DNA of 31,732 nt from Victivallales bacterium (GCA_017964325.1 JAGCSE010000040.1:1-31732); one strand, 5' to 3'. Positions 13,886 to 23,394 are shown, numbered from the stretch's first letter. The notes: generated by a model not told the origin, from the sequence alone. Numbers and translations are program-made.

Positions 13886-16800
13886 TCATTTTTCCTGTAG
13901 CGGAGGCGCCATTTTGTCTAAGAGTCTCACATATTCTTCATATTCTGCCGACGTAACATAATCGAATGCCCATTGCACGCCCACCGCACCTTTCGGACAA
14001 TGAATCATCATGGGCTGCAATGCCCCATTCACTTTTCTGGCAACGGCAAAATCCTTTTCCTTGCCAATGATGGCATCGATGGCCGCCTTGAAAATACCTG
14101 AAGATTCATGGGGCAAATTCGGCATTTGCCGTACTGACCAGCCTTCCATTGACAAAAATACATCATCCACCATCATGCCCGCTTTTTCTCCGTTTTCACC
14201 AGGCATCAACTTGCTTATACGGAAAACAATTCGCCGGCCTTCGAGAAATGCACGGCATTTTTTCATGATTGTCTTGTAATCATCAACAGAATCATCTTTT
14301 AGCTGTTTGTCTTTGATGATGCCAAGTGCCTTTTCAAAATGTTCGTATGCCTCTTGGTATTTGCCGATTTCATAATAACTGTCAGCTAATTCCAAATATT
14401 CAAATCTTACATCATCCCAAGAAACATCACTGCGAGCCAAATCAGTCTTGAGCGCCAATTGATAATAGGAAATACTCTCCTGATACAAACCATTCCCCTT
14501 ACATGCGTCAGCCATGATGAAATGCGCCATGGAAATACCTGATTGATCTCCAGGTTCATTCGCATTATATAAAGAAAGGTCGGCGCGATATGCCTCCCTC
14601 GCCTCTTCTATTTCACCAGAAGCAATATAGAATCTAACGCATTCATAGATCAATGAAGAACGCATATTACGCGATTTCTCCTTGGGATATGCCTCCAGAT
14701 AACCGTCAAATAATTCCTTTACATTTTTGTATTCCTCCTGTTTTTGAGATTGTGACAGCTGACGATAGGAGGTATTAGTCTTGATGACATACTCCAGTTT
14801 TTTTTCATCGGTGACATCCTGCCTTGGCAGGGCAAGCGAAGCGCATTTCTTGAAATAAAAGATAGAATCACCAAAAACATTGCCTTCTTCATGAATACGC
14901 CCCAGAATATAATATCTGGACAGCACTTCTTTTCTGTCCTCTCCATGAAGAAGCTGTTCAATCGCCAACGATTTCTCCGCCGCCTCTTTTGCCACCCGGT
15001 AGTTTTTCAAGTTAAGCTGCACATCCGCAATATTGCCATAGCATGTCCCCGTGTCATCATGTTCCTCCCCCAAAATTTTCAACGCTGTATCCAATGCCCT
15101 TTCATGATATTCCAAGGACCGCCTGTCATCCCCCAGGCTGTGATAAAGAATACCCAGTTGGTTATATCCCAAAAACACTTTTTCATGCTCCTCCCCCAAT
15201 TTGGCCTTCATGATTTCAAGCGCCTTCTCCGCCATTTCCGCCGCTTCGCGGTATTTTTTCATGTCTTTGAAACACAAGGATATATTCATATAATTCGTGG
15301 CGACCTCCAAATCCTCCTCCCCCTTGACAGCCAAGTTGATGTCCAGTGCTTTCTTTATGTATTTGATTTCTCCCTCCTTGTCACCGAGCTTCCCGATGAC
15401 CAATGCCATGTTGTTATAATCCAAAGCAAGCGTTTCTTTCGGAAAATCCTTGAGATTCTCGCGAATCTCAATTCCCTTTCTGTAATACTCCAAAGACTTC
15501 TCGTAATCGCCTCGTGCCGAATACACCACCCCTAAATTCACATATACAGTAGATATTTCACTTAAATCCTTTTGTTCCAATGACAAATGAGTTTGCAACG
15601 CTTTCTGGTAGTACTTTTCCTCCTCATCATCATTGTGCAACTTGCCATGGCAGAAGGCCATGTTGTGGTATATCACGGCCAAATCCCTGTCTTTCCTGTT
15701 GCGCGACAAGCTTGCATTTATGTATTTTCCACCCCATTGCAACGCCTCCAGATACTCCCCGCCATTCATGCAGGCATTGAACAGATTATTGTAATTGACT
15801 ATTGTCTCAACATGATTTTCACCATATAATCTTTCATTGATACTCAACGACTTGCGGAACCACTGCACTGCCTCGGACATCCGCTTTCTCCGCATCATGA
15901 TGCTTCCAAGCTGATTATAGACAAGCGCTATTTCAGGAGTATCTGTCTTCTGCGCACGTATATAGTATTCTGAAATCTGCTTATACGTCTTTTCCGCTTC
16001 ATCAAACCATTTCTGGCTGTTCTCTGGGTCTTCCGATGCTTTGCTAAAGTATGATTTAGCAATCTCAAATTCCTGATTTATCTTGTCTTGTTCATCTACA
16101 TACGGCTTATCACCATTTACTGAATCTGCAGCATTTTCTATCATAGCCTTGTTTTGCATGAACAGACGCCTTTGTTCATGCCCAGGCGGAAGGTGTTTCT
16201 GGATAAAAGCCACAGCTATGGCAATATGCTTCAACGCCTCCTCTCGATTGCCCAATGCGGCATTGGCCAATGCAAGATTATTATGGATTGTCGCTAAACT
16301 TTCATTCATTTTATCCTTGCCAAGGATTTTTTCCCATATCGCAATTGCCTCATTATATTTCTGGATAGCCATGTCATTATCACTTTTTTTCCTGTATATT
16401 TCTCCCTGATTATTGTATATAATGGCAATTCTCGCCGTATTGTCGCCGGAAGAGCCCTTATACGCCTTCAACGCCCGGTTGTCGTAGTCTATCGCCTTTT
16501 CAAAGTCTCCGCTCAAATCAAAATAATAAGCCAGATTCATCAACGTCTCCCCCGTATCCGGATGTTTTTCACCACAGATGCGGCTGCGAAGCTCCAGGCT
16601 TCGATTAAGCAATTCCAATGCCTTGGAATAGTTCTTCAATTCCAATGATATAACACCCATATTGTTGCAGATGGTCGCTTCAAGCGCACTCCCGTCCGGA
16701 TGAAGATTTTTTGTGATATTCAATGCCGTCTCCAAATGATCAATGGCTTTGATATTATTCTTCAAGTTCATGTATATATGACCAATATTATTATACACAC

Positions 16801-18328
16801 TCGCCGTACTATCATTAGATTCGCCCCAAAGCTCTATTGTGACTTTCAGAGCCTTTTGATAATACTCAAGAGACTTATCATACTTCTCCAATTTCATATA
16901 TAAATTGCCGAATTGATTGCACAGTGTCAAATAGGCATTTGTATTCAATTGCCCTGAATCAACCAAGGTATTCTCCACCTTTTGGAGCAAAGTCTCCAGT
17001 TTTTCCAGTTCATCCCTGCCCAAATAGACTTTGCCAAGCTGAAGCATGCTGTTGAGAGTATTGAAATCATTTTCGCCATATTCCTTTCTGGACATCTCCA
17101 CCGCCTTGTTAGCAAATGCCTCCGCATCTTCATATTTTCCTGCACGCAAGGCGTTGTCCGACAAATTAATATATATAACAACATCCTCCCCGCCCCCCAA
17201 CGCCTGTAAGTAATATTTTCCAGCCTGTTCAAAATCACCTGTAAATGAATAATAAATGCCAAGCAGGTTAATGGCGTTCTTCAATCGGGAAAAATTCCCT
17301 TCCTTTTCGTAGTATTGTACAGCATATTCCAAAAGCCCTTTGGCAGGAGGATAGACGGAATTCTTCACCAGAAGACCACCCACAACCTCGGAGATGGAAG
17401 CCCTCAGTACATCCGGAGTGATTCGCTCAATTTCGGAAATTTTGGTGACCAGCACATCCTTCACACGGCGGTTGCCGGCATTTTCTTCATTATTGCCTGA
17501 AAACATATCCTCCAGAAAGTCCAAGCTCTTCATGGCGATTTCCGCCTGCTCCTTCTCCTTCTTTTCAGATGCGATGGCACGATCTGCATTCTCCTTGGCC
17601 CGCGTCTCCCCCGCAATCGCCCTCTCCAAATTCTGTTCAGCCTGACGACGATTCCTCTCCGCCTCCAATCGATTCCGCTCCGCTATCTGCTTTTCATGGA
17701 CGGCCCACATCGCCATGAGCGCAAAAACAACAGCCGCACAAACGCCAATGGCGGCATAAATCCGCGTCTGACGCAGTCTTTCACGATCGACGGACGCCTT
17801 GATTTTCTCGCGTTCAACCTTCAGCATATAGCTAAGCGATTGAACCACACCGTTCTCCCAACCGACCTTCTCACTTTCGCCGTCGTCGGGGATCATGGAC
17901 GGAAGATTGCGAGACGTAATCTGTTCCAGTTGCAATTCTACTGGCAAACATTCATCCGCCCCCCCCGAACCGGGGCTACCCGACAGAATCACAGGAACCA
18001 CTTTCGTATAATCGCCATCATGCGTCTTCAGGAAATGTTTAATTTCAGCATCCACCCATTTTGACTCGACGGAATTTGGCGAACACAGCACCAGCAGGTA
18101 GCGGGACTGCTCCAAGGCGACTTTGATATCAGAAGTGAAGCTCTCCTCCGTGTTCTTGAGATCGCGTCGGTCACGGAACACGGGGCGGAGGTATTTCTGT
18201 CCCTCCGGCAGATTCTCCTTGGCGACCAATTTGACTGGGACGCGGAAATGCTCCAGCTGCCGTTGCAGATACGCCGCCGCTCGACTGTCCCGCCGTGAAT
18301 AGCTGATGAAAAGGTAGTATTTGTACAT
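13886..18328 (-). CDS. TIR - transmembrane - coiled coil - TPR - PDZ-like receptor protein
   Basis: Residue numbers count from the TTG at 18331. A TIR domain (about 4-165) opens with YLFISYSRRD and has the candidate catalytic glutamate in SKWVDAEIKHF (Glu96), the position used by NAD-cleaving TIR domains. A single membrane helix (191-211) follows. Basic residues before it and a neutral or acidic stretch after it place TIR in the cytoplasm and the rest outside. A charged coiled coil (about 212-268) leads to some 1000 residues of tetratricopeptide repeats of the TPR_10/12 type. The last 118 residues contain EKAGMMVDDVFLSMEGW, which resembles the PDZ ligand-groove strand. I prefer ATG 18328 over the in-frame TTG just before it; no clear Shine-Dalgarno is visible. 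The gap to the upstream TIR gene is only about 50 bp, suggesting co-transcription. Ligand and effector output are unknown. Confidence 0.85.
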   Translation of the reverse strand: MYKYYLFISYSRRDSRAAAYLQRQLEHFRVPVKLVAKENLPEGQKYLRPVFRDRRDLKNTEESFTSDIKVALEQSRYLLVLCSPNSVESKWVDAEIKHFLKTHDGDYTKVVPVILSGSPGSGGADECLPVELQLEQITSRNLPSMIPDDGESEKVGWENGVVQSLSYMLKVEREKIKASVDRERLRQTRIYAAIGVCAAVVFALMAMWAVHEKQIAERNRLEAERNRRQAEQNLERAIAGETRAKENADRAIASEKKEKEQAEIAMKSLDFLEDMFSGNNEENAGNRRVKDVLVTKISEIERITPDVLRASISEVVGGLLVKNSVYPPAKGLLEYAVQYYEKEGNFSRLKNAINLLGIYYSFTGDFEQAGKYYLQALGGGEDVVIYINLSDNALRAGKYEDAEAFANKAVEMSRKEYGENDFNTLNSMLQLGKVYLGRDELEKLETLLQKVENTLVDSGQLNTNAYLTLCNQFGNLYMKLEKYDKSLEYYQKALKVTIELWGESNDSTASVYNNIGHIYMNLKNNIKAIDHLETALNITKNLHPDGSALEATICNNMGVISLELKNYSKALELLNRSLELRSRICGEKHPDTGETLMNLAYYFDLSGDFEKAIDYDNRALKAYKGSSGDNTARIAIIYNNQGEIYRKKSDNDMAIQKYNEAIAIWEKILGKDKMNESLATIHNNLALANAALGNREEALKHIAIAVAFIQKHLPPGHEQRRLFMQNKAMIENAADSVNGDKPYVDEQDKINQEFEIAKSYFSKASEDPENSQKWFDEAEKTYKQISEYYIRAQKTDTPEIALVYNQLGSIMMRRKRMSEAVQWFRKSLSINERLYGENHVETIVNYNNLFNACMNGGEYLEALQWGGKYINASLSRNRKDRDLAVIYHNMAFCHGKLHNDDEEEKYYQKALQTHLSLEQKDLSEISTVYVNLGVVYSARGDYEKSLEYYRKGIEIRENLKDFPKETLALDYNNMALVIGKLGDKEGEIKYIKKALDINLAVKGEEDLEVATNYMNISLCFKDMKKYREAAEMAEKALEIMKAKLGEEHEKVFLGYNQLGILYHSLGDDRRSLEYHERALDTALKILGEEHDDTGTCYGNIADVQLNLKNYRVAKEAAEKSLAIEQLLHGEDRKEVLSRYYILGRIHEEGNVFGDSIFYFKKCASLALPRQDVTDEKKLEYVIKTNTSYRQLSQSQKQEEYKNVKELFDGYLEAYPKEKSRNMRSSLIYECVRFYIASGEIEEAREAYRADLSLYNANEPGDQSGISMAHFIMADACKGNGLYQESISYYQLALKTDLARSDVSWDDVRFEYLELADSYYEIGKYQEAYEHFEKALGIIKDKQLKDDSVDDYKTIMKKCRAFLEGRRIVFRISKLMPGENGEKAGMMVDDVFLSMEGWSVRQMPNLPHESSGIFKAAIDAIIGKEKDFAVARKVNGALQPMMIHCPKGAVGVQWAFDYVTSAEYEEYVRLLDKMAPPLQEK

Positions 18329-18377
18329 CAAAGAGTTGTATTATGTAAGGAGTGGTTTTGACAAGTGTTTTCTTTTG

Positions 18378-20171
18378 TCAATCTTTTTTTTCACACATCT
18401 CCAACACCCCTGCGCGGGGCTGTCCTTTCGGCATGACTGCCTCATGCGAGATCAGTTTCCCATTCTCAAGCCGCCAAAACTGCACCTTGACATCATCGCC
18501 AATCGCTGCTTTGTAGGTGTCAAAATCCAAACTTGGCTTTCCATCTACCATTGTCACGATATCACCTACTTTGTAAATGGCATGGGACGTTGCAGGAGGC
18601 TCAAATGCACATACAATCACGCCGCTAATAAAAGGCAGTTCAGCACGCTGGCGGATGAATGCCGCCATCGCGTCACAGATTGGCGCACTAAATGTCTCGT
18701 CCTGTTTTTTACGCAGCATATCCATGACTTTCAAGGCTTCATCCGGCATTTCTAACGACAAGAAACGCACCGCTTTTCCCCAAAGCACCCCAGGCTCGTC
18801 GGTTTCAAGAGGAGCAAATTTAGTCCGCGCCTTTTCAAGTATATCTTCAATACGCTTATTTTGCTCATCCAGAGAAATCCGAAGGGCGACCACTTGCCTT
18901 GTCTTCTCCAGCATCTCTTCAGCTTTCTCCGGAGTGGCTCCCATCTCTATCAAATGCCGCTTGTAAGCCTCCCCTTCCTGAATAGCGCCAGCATTCATAT
19001 TGCCTACCAGCGTCAGTAAATCACCCTGTGACGCCTTCACACAGTTAAAGCAATATTCCAAATTTCCTTTGAGAATCTTCTCATTATGCTCCCATGGGCC
19101 GTTTAATGTCTTCAATTGCTCCCATTGTCTTACGATTGTCATGTATTCTTCCATCCCTTCGGGCGAAATATCCTTAAAAATCGCCATTTGAACATATGCA
19201 TAATAATCTTTTTTAATATTTAAAAAATCTTTTTTAATTTGAATATATTTAAGCAAATCTGCCTTTGACATTGTAAAGTCATCTTCCATACAAGCTTTGA
19301 GTTTTATCGCATCTTCGTTTGCTTCATCATATATCATTTTCAGCAAATCATACCCAGCCTTGATATCGGCACGCTCAAATGGAGCATTCAGCATTTTATC
19401 CAGAAGCTCATCGGAAGGCTTGTGTTCAATATCCATATCTCCATAATCATGCATAAAAATATTGTACGCTTCAAGAAAATGCGAGCGGGAATTAGTGTTA
19501 AGGGCAATGCTCGTCGCATCCAGAAGTTCTTTTTCCATGCGGAACAATTGATTGACACAATTCCCCTGCTTCCCGAGAATAAACACTAGTTCGTCAAAAT
19601 ACTGCCTCTGCGCCTTCGTAAACGGATATGGAAACAACTTGTCTCTAAAGCAATACGTTGCCCCACCCATTCCCAACAGCACAAGGATGGACAGAATTAC
19701 AAGGCACAAATGAAACCTCCTGCGATATGGCTTCGACTTAATCAGACGACGCAACTTGGCAAAGGTACTGTCAAAATGCTCGTCAGAGGAGCTAACGCCT
19801 TCATATTCGCACAAGTCCACAATATCGTCAGGGAGAGTCTTCTTATCAGGCCAATTGAAATCACGTAAAAAGATCGGTATGATGTTCTTCTGATGCTTCA
19901 AGGCGTATGCGACTTCCAGCCTGAACCAATCGTCTTCCGGATCCTCGCGCAACTCCAGTGCATTGCTGCTCAAAAGCACCAGCACATCTTTGCACTGCTC
20001 AATGCGTTCATAGAGTTGCGTATTGAATTTTCCGCTGCGGAGCGTCTCCAAGTCAAATGACACACGATAGCCCAAATTCGTCAAACGGTCGTAAATCAGC
20101 CTTGCCGTCTCGAATCCGCCATTGCGACGATAGGATATGAAGATATCATATATTTTGCCTTTTTGCTTCAT
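18378..20171 (-). CDS. TIR - transmembrane - PDZ-like receptor protein
   Basis: A TIR domain covers about residues 7-145, with YDIFISYRR at its start, a SFDLETLRSG loop and the candidate catalytic Glu86 in DDWFRLEVAYAL. A membrane helix lies at about 153-175, preceded by KSKPYRRRFH, so the TIR side is cytoplasmic by the positive-inside rule. Some 330 residues of helical, unrecognised sequence follow. The C-terminus (about 512-590) resembles a PDZ domain: SGVIVCAFEPPATSHAIYKV then GDIVTMVDGKPSLDFDTYKA. The architecture parallels the neighbouring TIR-TPR protein, but with a short, non-TPR linker. It lies 80 bp after the cyclase gene and about 50 bp before the large TIR gene. A heterodimeric receptor or two alternative receptors are both possible. 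Confidence 0.8.
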   Translation of the reverse strand: MKQKGKIYDIFISYRRNGGFETARLIYDRLTNLGYRVSFDLETLRSGKFNTQLYERIEQCKDVLVLLSSNALELREDPEDDWFRLEVAYALKHQKNIIPIFLRDFNWPDKKTLPDDIVDLCEYEGVSSSDEHFDSTFAKLRRLIKSKPYRRRFHLCLVILSILVLLGMGGATYCFRDKLFPYPFTKAQRQYFDELVFILGKQGNCVNQLFRMEKELLDATSIALNTNSRSHFLEAYNIFMHDYGDMDIEHKPSDELLDKMLNAPFERADIKAGYDLLKMIYDEANEDAIKLKACMEDDFTMSKADLLKYIQIKKDFLNIKKDYYAYVQMAIFKDISPEGMEEYMTIVRQWEQLKTLNGPWEHNEKILKGNLEYCFNCVKASQGDLLTLVGNMNAGAIQEGEAYKRHLIEMGATPEKAEEMLEKTRQVVALRISLDEQNKRIEDILEKARTKFAPLETDEPGVLWGKAVRFLSLEMPDEALKVMDMLRKKQDETFSAPICDAMAAFIRQRAELPFISGVIVCAFEPPATSHAIYKVGDIVTMVDGKPSLDFDTYKAAIGDDVKVQFWRLENGKLISHEAVMPKGQPRAGVLEMCEKKD

Positions 20172-20250
20172 TTGTCTATTTATTTGAACTATAGATAGTT
20201 GTAATGATACAAGAATTTTTCAGATCCACCTGTCTGCCATGCTTGAAACG

Positions 20251-22242
20251 CTATGCCTTTTGGAGCATATACACGCCAGTCGAACCATAACGCTTGGGCA
20301 ATTCGCGAACACCTACGTAATCGCAGACAAACGCACGTTCGTTCTCCGTGGCTGCAAAAGCCGCAAAAGCACCACTGGTGAAAATCTGCCCTTCCTCTGT
20401 AATCGGTTCAATCCTCGCCGCCTTGGTCGCGGCCCGACCAAAGAAATTCAAACGCTCCTGAATATGGTCATACATGGATGTCATGGTGCCCACATGGAGC
20501 CCGATTCGCATGGAAAGGCACTCCTTCTTTGGCATATCCTCCCAATCTTCACTGCCACGCACCCATTTCTGGATGGCCAATGCGACTTTTCCCGCACAAC
20601 TGACATTTTTAAATACAATATACAACGCGTCGCCCCATGTATTCTTGTACTCAATGTCCTCATCATATTCCTTAAGAATTTCTGGAATCTCCTTGATAAA
20701 ATGCCGATTGAAGGCCAAACATGCCTTCTCGTTCAACTGGCTGAAATTCTTGACATCGGAAAACAATATGGCATGCAAGGCCCGTTTGGCACCAGGCATC
20801 CCATAAAGAATTTCCTCCTTGTTTTCCTTTCCAACTGCGTTGTAGAGTCCGCATAGTCCAAATGAAAGATTTTCAGCCTTCAACGTAGCCAACCCAAGCA
20901 AATACCTCTCATTGAACTCCCGTTGCATGACATCATTTCCCAGCAGCGAATCGCATTCCGTCGGAACGATACTGACGCATGAATGCTTCAGGACCGCCTG
21001 AAGACGCTCCAACCAAACTGGTTCATCGACATATTTCCGTTCCAATTCATCCTGTGGCTGTTGAAGGCATATCTGACAGTCAATGTTCTGTTCCAACAGC
21101 TTCTCTGCCATGATGATGGAGCCTTTCCCTGCAAGCGTCAGATAAGCCAGAACACAAGAGTCATTGAAAATTTCATCCTGCACATCTTTTGAAATCTCTT
21201 CTCCGTCTCCGCACAATGAATCGAAAAACACGCCTACTTTCGGCAACTGCGGGAAAAAACCAGGCAGTTCATCCAAATTTCCATCCAAGCAGTTCAATAG
21301 AAGCCGCAATTGTCTCAATGTACTTGAAAAATCACCGAACCGTTTGCCATGCAAGCAGATATTATATGCTTTCCTGTATTCTTCCTTGGCCTTCTGGCGC
21401 TCTCCAAGCACCAACAGACATTCGCCACGTGTAGCGGTCGCCCACAAATCGTTATGGTTTATGCCACGCGCTTTCAACGTTTCTGCGGCAACTTCCCAAG
21501 CCTTCTGCGTATCCCCTGCCAATAGAAAACAACTGGCGGCATTCACGCCATTGTAATATTCCCCTTGCTCTTTAAATGCCTGGTAATTGATTTCGGCGGA
21601 TTTCCGATAATAATTCTTTTTATCTTCCGACGTTGTCGCCGCAATCGCCCTGTCCTTGAAGATTCTGGCACGAAAACCGTCGCATTCTGAATTGTGGAAT
21701 TTCGCCAGTTCATCAGCTAAACTAACTGCCTTCCCCAACGAACCAGAACGCGCCAGCGCCATCCCCTGGACATGGTATTTGTATTCCTGACACTCGATTT
21801 TCTCCGCCTGATCATACGCCAGAAAATTTTCGCCGATGGCAAGCAACTGCTTGGCCAGCCAATAACGGTCGTCATCCGTCATGCTTGGATGCTTCTTCGA
21901 CAGTTCCTGTAGTGTTCTTAACGACAGCTTTCCATTTGAATACCTGTCCTTTATACTGGCCAATTGGATTTCGTACCCAAGCTTCTGAATCAATTTCAAC
22001 GTGTCAATCGATGTGTGCCGATCATACTCCTTCTCCGGCTCAGGCAATTCCGAATACGGGACAAGACACGGATGCAACTTTTTTTCATCGTCCCGCCACG
22101 GCCCATATTTCCATCCGTCCGTCATTCGCTTCTGCGCCCAGACCTCATGGACGTTTTCAGCCATCGTCTCAACAAGGGCAAGCAACTCTTCACTCAATTC
22201 AACATTGCTTGTATCAACAGGATGTGGATTGTATGCACTCAT
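20251..22242 (-). CDS. RyR - TPR/DUF4071 - Rossmann-like - class III nucleotide cyclase
   Basis: Residues 27-92 match the ryanodine-receptor (RyR) repeat: ENVHEVWAQKRMTDGWKYG, a KLHPCLVPYSEL stretch and LIQKLGYEI. Helical TPR-like repeats follow. Residues 228-315 resemble DUF4071/MAP3K TRAF-binding segments (YYNGVNAASCFLLAGD, then LWATATRGECLLVLGE). Residues 333-425 look like a Rossmann or SLOG-type domain (VGVFFDSLCGDGEE, GSIIMAEKLL). The C-terminus (484-660) is a class III adenylate/guanylate cyclase with metal-binding Asp496 (FSDVKNF) and Asp538 (TWGDAL) and Arg610 (KAARIEP). The adenine-selecting Lys and Asp positions appear to be Asn534 and Asn599, and the usual Asn of the V-N-x-A-x-R motif is Thr606, so nucleotide choice is open. 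The protein is soluble. It is the first gene after the promoter at 22322-22350. Confidence 0.85.
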   Translation of the reverse strand: MSAYNPHPVDTSNVELSEELLALVETMAENVHEVWAQKRMTDGWKYGPWRDDEKKLHPCLVPYSELPEPEKEYDRHTSIDTLKLIQKLGYEIQLASIKDRYSNGKLSLRTLQELSKKHPSMTDDDRYWLAKQLLAIGENFLAYDQAEKIECQEYKYHVQGMALARSGSLGKAVSLADELAKFHNSECDGFRARIFKDRAIAATTSEDKKNYYRKSAEINYQAFKEQGEYYNGVNAASCFLLAGDTQKAWEVAAETLKARGINHNDLWATATRGECLLVLGERQKAKEEYRKAYNICLHGKRFGDFSSTLRQLRLLLNCLDGNLDELPGFFPQLPKVGVFFDSLCGDGEEISKDVQDEIFNDSCVLAYLTLAGKGSIIMAEKLLEQNIDCQICLQQPQDELERKYVDEPVWLERLQAVLKHSCVSIVPTECDSLLGNDVMQREFNERYLLGLATLKAENLSFGLCGLYNAVGKENKEEILYGMPGAKRALHAILFSDVKNFSQLNEKACLAFNRHFIKEIPEILKEYDEDIEYKNTWGDALYIVFKNVSCAGKVALAIQKWVRGSEDWEDMPKKECLSMRIGLHVGTMTSMYDHIQERLNFFGRAATKAARIEPITEEGQIFTSGAFAAFAATENERAFVCDYVGVRELPKRYGSTGVYMLQKA

Positions 22243-22295
22243 GGCTAAATAACCTTAACTATAACTTTTATATGTTTCTCTAGCTGCCCTGAACA

Positions 22296-22315
22296 TTGAC
22301 GGATCGCTCCGTCAA
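22296..22315. promoter_or_regulatory. Perfect palindrome at the predicted transcription start
   Basis: TTGACGGA (22296-22303) and TCCGTCAA (22308-22315) are exact inverted copies around TCGC. The site begins 6-7 bases past the -10 box at 22322-22327, so it overlaps the expected transcription start. It could be a repressor operator or a 5' mRNA hairpin. No T tract follows, so it is not an intrinsic terminator. Confidence 0.55.
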
Positions 22316-22321
22316 CGCATG

Positions 22322-22350
22322 ATAATATCAACGACACTTTTCCGATCCAA
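22322..22350 (-). promoter_or_regulatory. Sigma-70-type promoter for the cyclase-TIR cluster
   Basis: On the minus strand TTGGAT (22350-22345) is separated by exactly 17 bp from TATTAT (22327-22322). Both hexamers differ from consensus at few positions. The start would be near 22315, giving a leader of about 73 nt before the cyclase ATG at 22242. Confidence 0.55.
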
Positions 22351-22500
22351 TTATCCTATGCCACACTTATCTAGATAAATTTATTTATTTTTTTGATCTT
22401 TTCCACATTTTACACAAAAATCCACATGTCGTCCATGGATTTCCGCAAACAATCATAATGGACGAGTATAACAAGAACAACTACGCAACGTAAGCACAAC

Positions 22501-23394
22501 TCACACCCCCAAAAGACGTTCCGCATTAAGATGTGTAATCTTTTCGTAGGCATCCCGTGAAATGCGTTTTTCGTCCAAGCCATTCTTCAGAAAGTCCCTG
22601 AGCCCGAAGAAGATGCTGCTGTTGCGGTTTTTCGGTTGGCATAAGTCCGTTCCATAGAATAGTCTGTCTTGAAATTCATCGATGAATTCGTATGCGTAGG
22701 ATGGGTCGCGTGCCAGTGAATTGAGTCCGCTTCCAGCCGAAAAATCACCCAGCAGATTGTCGTATTTGCGCATCATTTCGGCGATCCGGCCCGGCCGCTC
22801 CACGGGGCCTTTCGGATAACCGCCCCAATTGGATGCGTTTACATCCGAACTTATATGGGACCAGAAAGCCTGCGAATGGCCTAAGATTTTAAGATTCGGG
22901 AATTTCTGCAGAACAATCTCCAGCTGCGGCAGCCCCAATTGATCAACGAGACCATACATTCCACCTTCCTGTGTCGCGATATGGATGGTCACGGGAAGTT
23001 CGTTCTTTTCCGCCGCCTTGAACAGATTCAAACAGCGCGGATCCGTAAACTGCATATTGATGGTGAGTTCACCTATCCCCTTGCAGCCCTTTGCCTTGTA
23101 ATGTTCAATGATGAATGAAAGGTCTGCTGTCGGAGAATTGAACATCATGCGCGGATCCAGATTCAAAAACGGAATGAAATGGCCGCCGCTCTCCCGTGCA
23201 ATGTCCAAAACCTCATCGACAGTCTGAGTCACAGATGTATTTTCCGGCCCGATGACAGGCAGCAGCACGCCGCGGTCGATGCCAATCTCCTTGTGCATAT
23301 TCAGCAGAAGTTCCGGCCAGACGAACGGCTCGTCGCCGCGACGATACGGCAAATCTTTGTTCTTCAAACAATGTCCATGAATATCAATCAACAT
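22501..23394 (-). CDS. Amidohydrolase family protein (amidohydrolase_2 / TIM-barrel hydrolase)
   Basis: The product is a metal-dependent TIM-barrel hydrolase or decarboxylase of the amidohydrolase_2 type. It has the N-terminal metal motif DIHGH, a central THIATQEGG strand, the second histidine in LGHSQAFW, and the late aspartate motif LFYGTDL. I chose the internal ATG at 23394 over the ATG at 23418 because AAGGAG lies 6 nt upstream of the former and homology begins at once (MLIDIHGH). This gives 297 residues. No signal peptide is present. Substrates in the family include aromatic acids, lactones and sugar-derived compounds and cannot be fixed here. It is transcribed away from aroQ, and the 230-bp gap between them holds promoter-like sequence. 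Confidence 0.8.
   Translation of the reverse strand: MLIDIHGHCLKNKDLPYRRGDEPFVWPELLLNMHKEIGIDRGVLLPVIGPENTSVTQTVDEVLDIARESGGHFIPFLNLDPRMMFNSPTADLSFIIEHYKAKGCKGIGELTINMQFTDPRCLNLFKAAEKNELPVTIHIATQEGGMYGLVDQLGLPQLEIVLQKFPNLKILGHSQAFWSHISSDVNASNWGGYPKGPVERPGRIAEMMRKYDNLLGDFSAGSGLNSLARDPSYAYEFIDEFQDRLFYGTDLCQPKNRNSSIFFGLRDFLKNGLDEKRISRDAYEKITHLNAERLLGV

Noticed and set aside
13886..22242. Straightforward Pycsar system
   Set aside because: The cyclase has RyR and TPR regions not typical of PycC, and the TIR proteins lack a visible cyclic-nucleotide-binding domain. The similarity is only at the level of cyclase plus TIR, so I keep it as an analogy.
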